From contig CAJOLM010000067.1 of the NCBI GenBank assembly GCA_905235355.1, forward strand, positions 1 through 6,378: DNA of 6,378 nt. The letters are read 5' to 3'. The notes under the pieces are model-generated. The model was not told the origin of the DNA, made no database searches, and saw only the letters and a program-made list of their open reading frames with translations. The position numbers were made by a program, and so were the translations under genes. This document shows, one piece after another, positions 1 to 4,556 of this stretch. Position 1 is the stretch's first letter, and each line of letters starts with the position of its first letter. The DNA comes from an uncultured Elusimicrobiales bacterium (GTDB lineage: Bacteria; Elusimicrobiota; Elusimicrobia; Elusimicrobiales; Elusimicrobiaceae).

Positions 1-3
1 TTA

Positions 4-642
4 TTAAAACCGCCAGCTGACCGCGGCGGATAATTCACTGCGCGTATCCGGCCCGGTAAGTACAAAATTTTTCCAGCGGCGGGTCTCAGCCTGCAGTTGG
101 TACTCGCCCAGCACATGAAGCCCTTTCCAAATTTTTATATCTATGCCCGCACCCAGTAGGAGCAGCGGAGTGCTGCCGTCTAACGTGTGCGTCTGCAAGG
201 GAAATTTACTTTTATATTTTGCTTGCCCCGCGCCAAGTAATAAGTATACTTGCGGCTCTGTATTAGGCGTGAGCGTGACGCGCAACAAGGCGGCCCAGCT
301 GTCGCGCTTGATGGGGGTAATCATGGAAGTGGCCATATCATGGGCTTTTAATTTTTCTACTTGTGCCCCGATGGAAAAAACAGAAGATAGAGGGAGTAAT
401 GCGGCTGCGCGCCAACCCGTCATACGACGCGTGACGGCGCTGTTACCTGCGTCTTTTACTGTGCCAAAAGAAGCGAGTGCGTGGCCTTGGATTTTCAACC
501 GAAGGCGAGATTTGTGCGACGGAGTATCACTCGCTACTGTTTGCGAGGTGGGGCGATAGTCATGATAAATTTGCGCGCAAATATCACGTACAGGGCTGAT
601 AAGCAGCGAGCCGAAAACGAGTAAGCGGACCAAGTGCCGCAT
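4..642 (-). CDS. Outer-membrane beta-barrel protein, small, unassigned
   Basis: Encodes 212 aa. Residues 1-23 look like a Sec signal peptide: basic start (MRHLVR), hydrophobic core LLVFGSLLIS, and likely cleavage after Ala23 (motif ICA). The mature part alternates polar and hydrophobic residues, with strand-like pieces rich in Gly and aromatics (LLLGAGQAKY near 135-143, LLLGAGIDIK near 161-170, HVLGEYQLQAE near 176-186). It ends in SWRF; a C-terminal Phe is the usual BAM recognition signal of outer-membrane barrels. Its length suggests an eight-stranded barrel of the OmpA-transmembrane/Opa-like type, probably structural or adhesive. The start is supported by GGAGGA about 8 nt upstream (651-656 region, minus strand). 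Two in-frame stops (4-6 and 1-3) end it. The fold call is fairly firm; the function is unknown. Confidence 0.75.
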   Translation of the reverse strand: MRHLVRLLVFGSLLISPVRDICAQIYHDYRPTSQTVASDTPSHKSRLRLKIQGHALASFGTVKDAGNSAVTRRMTGWRAAALLPLSSVFSIGAQVEKLKAHDMATSMITPIKRDSWAALLRVTLTPNTEPQVYLLLGAGQAKYKSKFPLQTHTLDGSTPLLLLGAGIDIKIWKGLHVLGEYQLQAETRRWKNFVLTGPDTRSELSAAVSWRF

Positions 643-885
643 ATGCGATCCTCCGAAAATATCAGAGACATTTTATAAAAAGGCCCGCGGTGGTTTATAT
701 AACTTGTTTCTAACGGAAAAATGATTTATTTTGATTAGAGATTGTGACGGAGAAATGTAGTAAAATAGTGCAAACATGACGTGCAAAAAAGGGGGAAATA
801 ATAGCGGAACGCCCACCTTGCACGCGGAAAATTTTAATTTACCGCGAGGGCTTATGCAAATATGGTATAATACTGATAGATTTAA
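643..885. other. Gene-free spacer between barrel gene and tRNA
   Basis: I find no credible coding sequence here. The leftward gene must have its promoter in this spacer; TATAAA-like sequence at about 673-680 on the minus strand is possible, but I see no convincing -35. An inverted repeat, CGTGCAA (780-786) with TTGCACG (818-824), spaces 31 nt. GTGCAAA also occurs twice in direct orientation near 767-787. These could be a regulator site or chance. The tRNA promoter lies at the right end. Confidence 0.4.
863..871 (+). promoter_or_regulatory. Extended -10 promoter of tRNA-Val
   Basis: TGGTATAAT is a perfect extended -10 (TGn plus TATAAT at 866-871). Its end lies 14 nt before the mature tRNA 5' end, so transcription would begin about 7-8 nt upstream of the tRNA. 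There is no good -35 at 17 bp, which suits an extended -10 promoter. Confidence 0.75.
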
Positions 886-957
886 GCCCAGTTGGCGCAG
901 CGGTAGCGCGTTCCCTTGACATGGGAAAGGTCATAGGTTCAAATCCTATACTGGGCA
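886..957 (+). tRNA. tRNA-Val (anticodon GAC)
   Basis: This is a complete 72-nt cloverleaf. The acceptor GCCCAGT pairs perfectly with ACTGGGC (950-956), and the discriminator is A957. The D stem is GCGC/GCGC with loop AGCGGTA. The anticodon stem TTCCC/GGGAA closes the loop TTGACAT, giving anticodon GAC at 918-920, which reads GUC and GUU (Val). The T stem ATAGG/CCTAT encloses TTCAAAT. CCA is not encoded and must be added by the nucleotidyltransferase. The 3' end abuts a dispersed 26-bp repeat, so this tRNA may mark one edge of the AT-rich island to its right. Confidence 0.96.
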
Positions 958-958
958 A

Positions 959-984
959 GATTTTTCTTTGAAAAATCACCCGCA
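959..984 (+). repeat. 26-bp direct repeat, copy 1 (tRNA-proximal)
   Basis: It starts two bases after the tRNA and matches copy 2 (3756-3781) at 25 of 26 positions, with T961 against C3758. The last 23 bases are identical. It contains the short inverted repeat TTTTTC-TTT-GAAAAA (961-975), which might help end the tRNA transcript but is weak. The left arm present at copy 2 (TTTCAAAG) is missing here, so this copy looks like the right-hand part of a longer element. Confidence 0.8.
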
Positions 985-1034
985 GCCGCGAAAGGCACAG
1001 GGCGGAAATGTTCCTATACGGAAACAAATCTATA

Positions 1035-1112
1035 TTATCGAGGGCCAGATACAGCGAAAATTGCGCAGAAAAGCATTGTTTTTAATAATTGTTGTATGCT
1101 TATCATACTCAT
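1035..1112 (-). CDS. Tiny ORF coupled to the transferase stop (possible truncated cistron)
   Basis: Encodes 25 aa beginning MSMISIQQLLKTM and ending VSGPR, with a hydrophobic stretch MLFCAIFAVSG. Its ATG overlaps the stop of the upstream transferase in an ATGA (1109-1112), the classic arrangement for translational coupling. I do not recognise the product. It could be the 5' remnant of a longer downstream gene cut off by the rearrangement that placed the repeat and tRNA next to it, or a chance reading frame. No separate Shine-Dalgarno is obvious. Confidence 0.25.
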   Translation of the reverse strand: MSMISIQQLLKTMLFCAIFAVSGPR

Positions 1113-2572
1113 TTATTTTCCTTTTGAATGGTTTTGATAAGATATTCTTTGATACGAAACCCAATGTGCCCATCATAAATATTTTTAGGGAAAATGGATT
1201 CTCGCAATACTTTTCTCACATCTAATAAATCATCTTTCTTAAACACAATATTATTCATAAAGTTCTCTACATCACGATGAGTATGGCCATGGTGAAAAGT
1301 AGTTGCCAATTTCTCGGCAAAAGGCTTTAAAGCAATAGGGTAGTCGTATAAATATAAGATAGACTTATTAAAATAAGCCATTTCTATCATTAAAGATGAA
1401 TTTTCAGTGATAAACGCATCCGCATTAGCTAATAATGCTTGATGATTCCCAGTATATAAATACATATTTTCGGCATTTTTGATCTCTGCGATAAATTGGA
1501 AATATTCCTCTCTTGTACAATATTTTTTATCTATATTACGGGTCTTAAATGCTGGGTGAATAGTATATACAAAAAAATAATTTGTATATGTTTTTAATAA
1601 TTTTAAGATTTTCAAATGTTCGCGAAAGGGAATTGAATGTATCCTCTTCTCGCCCCTACAATCACTGTCATTGTAACAATGGATTTGAAACGCTATAATT
1701 TTTCGTTTTTTTGCATTATTCAAACATGCGGGTGGCAATGTTAAGGAATGAGCGAAATAGCAGTCAAACTTTGGATGTCCTGATACGCAAACATGAAAAC
1801 CACCGGAAGGGCAATTATCATAAAATCCTTCTTTGATATCATGATGCATCACAAATAATCTCCAAGCAAAAGTATGTACCAAATGTGAATAATGTAGATT
1901 TTGAATATGTTCGTTATGGATACTTCTATCGTATTCAATTCCGTAAGATATATACACAACACGTATTCCGAGAGCTGTGATAGAGTCGGGTCGTACCTTT
2001 TTAAATACGCCATAGTTAATATTGTAGGGTGTTTGGTAGATAAGCACATGTGGCTTCTCTATTTCAGGCATATAATTTTGATAATCAATGTACGGAATAT
2101 TGTTATCTTGAAGAAATTTTTCGGAATGAATATATTGAGAAGAAAATAATTGTGTAGACTTGGTATTTAAAAAAATTACTTTTACCTCAATATTTTTATC
2201 TACCAAACAAGATTCATAAAGACTTTGCCAAGAAGGCCAATAGGAATCCGCAATGTATAGAAAATGGATCCTTAACTTTTCCTCTCTTTCCAATGATATC
2301 TGATGCATTTTAAACAATACTTTACTTAAATAAATATCTGTTGGAAACTTCTTCTCTTCGCGAGATAATTTGTTATTGGTTAGAAATTTTGCAATTCTAA
2401 TTCCTCCTAGATAATGCTTTACTTCCCCACTGGAATAAATCTTTTTCCAGATGGGAATATGAAAAAGATAAAATCTAACTTCATTTCCTACGTTGCTTCT
2501 TGTATAAATGGCAAGTCTTCCAATAAAAATGTCTTTTTGATAATCACCTTTTCTTGTATAAAAAATATTCAT
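1109..2572 (-). CDS. CDP-glycerol glycerophosphotransferase-like (TagF-type) cell-surface polysaccharide transferase
   Basis: Encodes 487 aa and is clearly more AT-rich than the flanking housekeeping genes. Residues about 30-65 hold two short hydrophobic units (FYLFHIPIWKKI and HYLGGIRIAKF), a presumed N-terminal module common in glycan-modifying transferases of host-associated bacteria. Residues about 101-487 resemble the GT-B-fold TagF/CDP-glycerol glycerophosphotransferase family: an N-terminal Rossmann-like start (RIHFLYIADSYWPSWQSLYE), then IHP at 338-340, and ADAFITENSSLMIEMAYFNK at 384-403, matching the family's ITDYSS-type donor-binding segment. It probably adds a phosphoalditol or sugar to a surface polymer at the inner face of the membrane. 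The start is supported by AGGAG about 6 nt upstream (2575-2581, minus strand). The upstream remnant ends inside that Shine-Dalgarno, indicating an operon. The exact substrate is unknown. Confidence 0.7.
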   Translation of the reverse strand: MNIFYTRKGDYQKDIFIGRLAIYTRSNVGNEVRFYLFHIPIWKKIYSSGEVKHYLGGIRIAKFLTNNKLSREEKKFPTDIYLSKVLFKMHQISLEREEKLRIHFLYIADSYWPSWQSLYESCLVDKNIEVKVIFLNTKSTQLFSSQYIHSEKFLQDNNIPYIDYQNYMPEIEKPHVLIYQTPYNINYGVFKKVRPDSITALGIRVVYISYGIEYDRSIHNEHIQNLHYSHLVHTFAWRLFVMHHDIKEGFYDNCPSGGFHVCVSGHPKFDCYFAHSLTLPPACLNNAKKRKIIAFQIHCYNDSDCRGEKRIHSIPFREHLKILKLLKTYTNYFFVYTIHPAFKTRNIDKKYCTREEYFQFIAEIKNAENMYLYTGNHQALLANADAFITENSSLMIEMAYFNKSILYLYDYPIALKPFAEKLATTFHHGHTHRDVENFMNNIVFKKDDLLDVRKVLRESIFPKNIYDGHIGFRIKEYLIKTIQKENK

Positions 2573-2580
2573 AATCTCTC

Positions 2581-2876
2581 CTATGGCAATGATAAAAAGT
2601 TTTCCCGTTTGTTAGCAGTATATACTTGTTGTGTGAAAAGTTTCTGCATACAAATATTTTTAGCTGCTTGCCGGGTACAGCGTTCTAGCCAATTATCTGT
2701 CGCACACTCATCTGGCAGAGAAAAGTCGTTAGAACGCAAATTAAGATTCTCTTTGATCCATAATTTTTATTGGTAAGGGCGTTATAAATGGAATCCTGCG
2801 TCGCGTTTCTTCCTCGTACGATTCCGGCTATTTGTGTAATGTAGTAATGCGTAACTAATTTTGCATATATTGATTT
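2581..2876 (-). pseudogene. Decayed gene remnant, frameshifted, family not recognised
   Basis: No intact gene fills the cupin-transferase gap, but minus-strand frames look protein-like. One frame is open for 61 codons (2766 to 2584), contains NDFSLPDECATDNWLERC, and stops with TAG at 2581-2583 within the transferase Shine-Dalgarno, an operon-like junction. It lacks a plausible start codon. A second frame, offset by one base, runs from just after the cupin stop for 63 codons (2876 to 2688) and includes THYYITQIAGIVRGRNATQ. The two could join by a one-base change at the A5 run (T5 at 2764-2768 on plus). I infer a C-terminal remnant of a lost polysaccharide-locus gene. The upstream half is less certain than the downstream half. 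Confidence 0.35.
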
Positions 2877-3200
2877 TTACACCTCATATTTATCATTTTT
2901 CTCTCCCGGATATTTTGCTACCACGGTGACGGTGTTGTTTTCTAAACATTTGAGGTCGGCACTTTCGCCCGGCTCTATCACCACAATATCATCGGGTCCA
3001 TACTCCGTACCATTTATGCGCACCCGGCCGGAAATAATCACTGTAATTTCTGTGGCGACTTTATGGTAATGGGCAGCTTTATAAGCGCCTTTTTTATAAC
3101 GCTTAATTGCCACTTCTACATAACTGGTGTTGAGTACCGCGGGCGTAAACCTTCCCATGAAATACCCTTTTGCCATGTTGGACAGCTTATCCGTTTTCAT
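2877..3200 (-). CDS. Small single-domain cupin protein
   Basis: Encodes 107 aa, a normal length for one-domain cupins. Cupin motif 1, G-X5-H-X-H-X4-E-X6-G, is perfectly met by G38, H44, H46, E51 and G58, giving metal ligands His44, His46 and Glu51. Motif 2 is reduced: DIVVIEPGES at 71-80 supplies the PxG-type turn, but the usual later His is absent (sequence ADLKCL). Similar small cupins occur in capsule and O-antigen clusters, where their enzymatic role is mostly unproven; sugar-nucleotide binding or isomerisation is plausible. The start has GGAG about 9 nt upstream. It is the first protein gene of the leftward operon and lies about 135 nt downstream of the structured RNA. Complete and intact. 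Confidence 0.8.
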   Translation of the reverse strand: MKTDKLSNMAKGYFMGRFTPAVLNTSYVEVAIKRYKKGAYKAAHYHKVATEITVIISGRVRINGTEYGPDDIVVIEPGESADLKCLENNTVTVVAKYPGEKNDKYEV

Positions 3201-3240
3201 ATTTGATTACTCCGTTTCATCCTTCAATAATGCATAAGAT

Positions 3241-3264
3241 TTACCCACGCTTTACGATGGGTAA
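3241..3264. repeat. Inverted repeat upstream of the cupin gene
   Basis: TTACCCA (3241-3247) and TGGGTAA (3258-3264) are perfect 7-bp arms around a 10-nt loop, centred about 50 nt upstream of the cupin start. It lacks a U-tract, so it is more likely an operator or an mRNA leader hairpin than a terminator. No protein partner can be inferred. Confidence 0.4.
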
Positions 3265-3334
3265 TAATCTAGATATATTCTCTTGTGTGTTGTTGAAACT
3301 AGAAGAAAAGAAGCTATGGAATAAGAAAGGCAAT

Positions 3335-3390
3335 AAAAAACGGCCGTAAGTTCTAAGTCAATGAGAGTGCCTTAGTCACTAAACAGCCGT
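3335..3390 (-). terminator. Rho-independent terminator-like end of the structured RNA
   Basis: ACGGCTGT (3390-3383) can pair with ACGGCCGT (3347-3340) over 8 bp with one U-G pair, directly followed by six T (3340-3335). A nested CTAAG/CTTAG helix (3375-3371 with 3357-3353) lies inside. The loop is long for a simple terminator, and the 5' arm is shared with helix P2, so formation of this hairpin would break the core fold. That could be conditional termination. Confidence 0.5.
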
Positions 3391-3611
3391 AGTATCCTCC
3401 ATGGCTTTCCATGATGGATACATTTGGCAGAGAGTACAAGGCTCATGACTTCCTTTTACTCTCTGCCTAAACCAGCTGTTTTCGGACTCTCATTGAACTT
3501 TGGTTTCCCAAAGTGCATCCTATTCTTCTATAGGATTCCAAAAACAGATCAAATTTTTTATTGAACACCCTTGCTCGGGTGGTACTTCTTGTGCTCCTAA
3601 TATAAGCTTAC
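3335..3611 (-). ncRNA. Candidate structured RNA or leader, unassigned family
   Basis: About 277 nt, no ORF, dense complementarity. On the minus strand, 5' to 3': GTAAG (3611-3607) pairs with CTTAC (3350-3346) to close the molecule. Hairpin CACCC/GGGTG (3566-3581), hairpin ATCCTAT/ATAGGAT (3517-3536) and a 7-bp hairpin with a GAAA tetraloop (3497-3514) follow. P1 is CAATGAGAGT with ACTCTCATTG (3486-3495 and 3359-3368, 10 bp). P2 is AAACAGCTG with CGGCTGTTT (3473-3481 and 3381-3389, 9 bp, one U-G). Inside P2 sit P3 (11 bp, 3426-3436 with 3457-3467) and P4 (GTATCC/GGATAC, 3392-3421, capped by CATGG/CCATG). Wobble pairs in P2 and in other helices pair only on this strand. A U-tract follows at 3340-3335. 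It is not 6S, tmRNA, RNase P or SRP by motif. It may be free-standing or the leader of the cupin operon. Confidence 0.65.
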
Positions 3612-3615
3612 CCCC

Positions 3616-3645
3616 ATTGTAGCGAATTTTGATTGTATTTTACAA
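3616..3645 (-). promoter_or_regulatory. Promoter of the structured RNA
   Basis: On the minus strand, TTGTAA (3645-3640) and TACAAT (3621-3616) are separated by 18 bp. This predicts a start near 3611-3609, exactly where the closing helix GTAAG begins. The -10 matches at 5 of 6 positions; the -35 is moderate. Confidence 0.55.
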
Positions 3646-3747
3646 GGGGCTTGAGGTTAAATAAATCCTTTGACATATTGTTGCAGACTCGGTCGGATAC
3701 CTCGGGCTCCGCCCTTTTACAGTATACACTTCCTCGTCTGCGCCTCG

Positions 3748-3770
3748 TTTCAAAGGACTTTTCTTTGAAA
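3748..3770. repeat. Inverted repeat overlapping direct-repeat copy 2
   Basis: TTTCAAAG (3748-3755) and CTTTGAAA (3763-3770) are perfect 8-bp arms around GACTTTT. The right arm is inside the 26-bp direct repeat; the left arm is absent at copy 1, indicating that copy 2 is the more complete element. Confidence 0.6.
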
Positions 3771-3781
3771 AATCACCCGCA
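3756..3781 (+). repeat. 26-bp direct repeat, copy 2
   Basis: Same orientation as copy 1 at 959-984 and 25 of 26 bases identical. The two copies bracket 2.8 kb of AT-rich, leftward-transcribed sequence. No integrase or transposase is in the window, so this is either a recombination scar or att-like boundary, or simply two copies of a dispersed intergenic repeat. Confidence 0.75.
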
Positions 3782-3818
3782 ACGGAAAGAGGCAAAAACC
3801 GCGAGCCCGGCCTGCAGG

Positions 3819-3838
3819 CATTTTCCGCCAGGAAAATG
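3819..3838. repeat. Tight hairpin CATTTTCC-GCCA-GGAAAATG
   Basis: Perfect 8-bp arms around a 4-nt loop, immediately preceded by the palindrome GCCTGCAGGC (3810-3819). On the minus strand it lies about 60 nt after the thioredoxin-like stop. It could stabilise that mRNA's 3' end; a T5 run follows further on (GCGGTTTTTG, about 3803-3794), so it could also be part of a bidirectional end signal. A REP-like origin is possible. Confidence 0.5.
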
Positions 3839-3900
3839 ACAAGAAGACAAATCAGATGCAGACTAAAAATCCGATGCGTTTGGAATAATATGCCGGAGTA

Positions 3901-4464
3901 TTACCACTCTTTGTACGTTTCCAGCAGTTTCTCAATTTGGCGGGCATTTTGGCTGGGGTCCACCACCACTTGGCGCAGCAGCGGATTAAAAATGCACAAA
4001 TTGCCAAAACAGGTATCATACACCCAGGCCGTGGCGCAATTCATATCGTGCCCGCCCGGGCAAGATACGCTGGTGGTGCGTCCGACGGTGATAATGCGTT
4101 TGCGGTAATATTCATCAAAGCCGCGCTCTGCAAACAGGTATTTAAACGCCTTCTTAAATGCGCGCGAATACGGGCAGCCGGGATAAGTAAAAAATAAAAC
4201 ATATTTGTGATTACCAGTCAGGTAGCGTTTGAATTGGCTATCGCGCTGCAAGCTGTCATAAACATAATCGGGAATAAACACGGTCGTGATACGGGGCAGA
4301 GGCCCGGCGTCGCGCAAACCGCCGCCCATGTGTACAGGCACGGGGGAGTCGGCTTTGAACATATTTTCAATGTCCAGTTTATTGTAAAAATAGACGCCAA
4401 AAAACAGCACGCACGCCAGCGTGAGCCACACTTCCCAACTTTCTACCTGGTCTAAAAAACGCAT
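3901..4464 (-). CDS. Membrane-anchored thioredoxin-fold protein with a CPYS motif
   Basis: Encodes 187 aa with start MRFLDQVESW. The start is fixed by AAGGAGGA five bases upstream; two earlier in-frame ATGs (near 4482 and 4509) fall inside or upstream of the promoter and are rejected. Residues about 12-28 (VWLTLACVLFFGVYFY) form one transmembrane anchor, placing the rest outside the cytoplasmic membrane. KYVLFFTYPGCPYSRAFKKA (87-106) is the beta-strand, active-site turn and helix of a thioredoxin fold, but the second catalytic Cys is Ser (C97-P-Y-S100). Further Cys residues at 135, 143, 152 and 157 could form disulfides or act as resolving cysteines. N160-P161 may be the cis-Pro loop. It is plausibly a monothiol or isomerase-type periplasmic redox protein. 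The exact family is not recognised. It is divergent from the phosphofructokinase gene. Confidence 0.65.
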   Translation of the reverse strand: MRFLDQVESWEVWLTLACVLFFGVYFYNKLDIENMFKADSPVPVHMGGGLRDAGPLPRITTVFIPDYVYDSLQRDSQFKRYLTGNHKYVLFFTYPGCPYSRAFKKAFKYLFAERGFDEYYRKRIITVGRTTSVSCPGGHDMNCATAWVYDTCFGNLCIFNPLLRQVVVDPSQNARQIEKLLETYKEW

Positions 4465-4480
4465 AAAATCCTCCTTACTC

Positions 4481-4509
4481 ATTATACAAACACATACGCG
4501 CGCGTACAA
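4481..4509 (-). promoter_or_regulatory. Sigma-70-type promoter of the thioredoxin-like gene
   Basis: On the minus strand, TTGTAC (4509-4504) and a perfect TATAAT (4486-4481) are separated by exactly 17 bp. The predicted start is near 4474, leaving a leader of about 10 nt that is essentially only the Shine-Dalgarno. This rules out the longer N-terminus. Confidence 0.75.
4490..4508. promoter_or_regulatory. Alternating purine-pyrimidine run with 12-bp palindrome between divergent promoters
   Basis: Nineteen bases alternate purine and pyrimidine without a break. Within them, TACGCGCGCGTA (4495-4506) is a perfect palindrome. It covers the -35/spacer of the minus promoter and the -35 position of the plus promoter. 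It may be a shared operator or a supercoiling-sensitive (Z-prone) segment; no binding protein is known from the window. Confidence 0.45.
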
Positions 4510-4515
4510 GTTTAG

Positions 4516-4549
4516 TATAATTTAGAAAAGTATTTCTATTTTATAGGAG
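4516..4549 (+). promoter_or_regulatory. -10 element and Shine-Dalgarno of the phosphofructokinase gene
   Basis: TATAAT at 4516-4521 is a consensus -10, but no recognisable -35 lies 17 bp upstream; the palindrome occupies that place, so an activator could be needed. AGGAG at 4545-4549 precedes the ATG at 4557 by 7 nt. The leader would be about 29 nt. Confidence 0.6.
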
Positions 4550-4556
4550 CGAAAAA

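Larger units (their letters stand above)
3646..3900. other. Intergenic stretch with repeats and hairpins, no gene
   Basis: No credible CDS; short plus-strand frames here have no ribosome site or protein-like sequence. The stretch holds copy 2 of the 26-bp repeat, an 8-bp inverted repeat overlapping it, a long-range inverted repeat CGGGCTC (3703-3709) with GAGCCCG (3803-3809), the palindrome GCCTGCAGGC (3810-3819), and a tight hairpin at 3819-3838. An 11-nt near-direct repeat, AAATC(A/C)GATGC, lies at 3849-3859 and 3867-3877. It also contains the 3' ends of transcription from the thioredoxin-like gene on the minus strand. Confidence 0.6.

Noticed and set aside
143..559. Plus-strand frame of 138 aa opposite the barrel gene
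   Set aside because: It is antisense to a gene with a signal peptide, a strong Shine-Dalgarno and a typical barrel C-terminus; the frame itself is Cys/Arg/Pro-rich and not protein-like.
839..1027. Minus-strand frame of 62 aa containing SIGFEPMTFPMSRERA
   Set aside because: It is the antisense translation of the tRNA-Val gene; this peptide pattern is a well-known artefact of reading through tRNA genes.
968..1225. Plus-strand frame of 85 aa with a hydrophobic segment
   Set aside because: It starts in the 26-bp repeat, has no ribosome site, and its second half is antisense to the transferase gene's 3' end.
3571..3590. GGGTGGTAC on the plus strand, resembling the T-box core AGGGTGGTACC
   Set aside because: No specifier hairpin or terminator follows on that strand, no plus-strand gene is downstream, and the wobble pairs of this region favour the minus strand.
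3335..3611. Identification of the structured RNA as 6S, tmRNA, RNase P RNA or SRP RNA
   Set aside because: None of the signature sequences (for example the RNase P GAGGAAAGUCC block, the tmRNA T-arm, or the SRP GGAAG tetraloop region) could be found on the minus strand.
4465..4509. N-terminal extension of the thioredoxin-like protein (MYARVCVCIMSKEDF)
   Set aside because: It would be encoded within or upstream of the promoter, and the AAGGAGGA at 4469-4476 fits the start at 4464.
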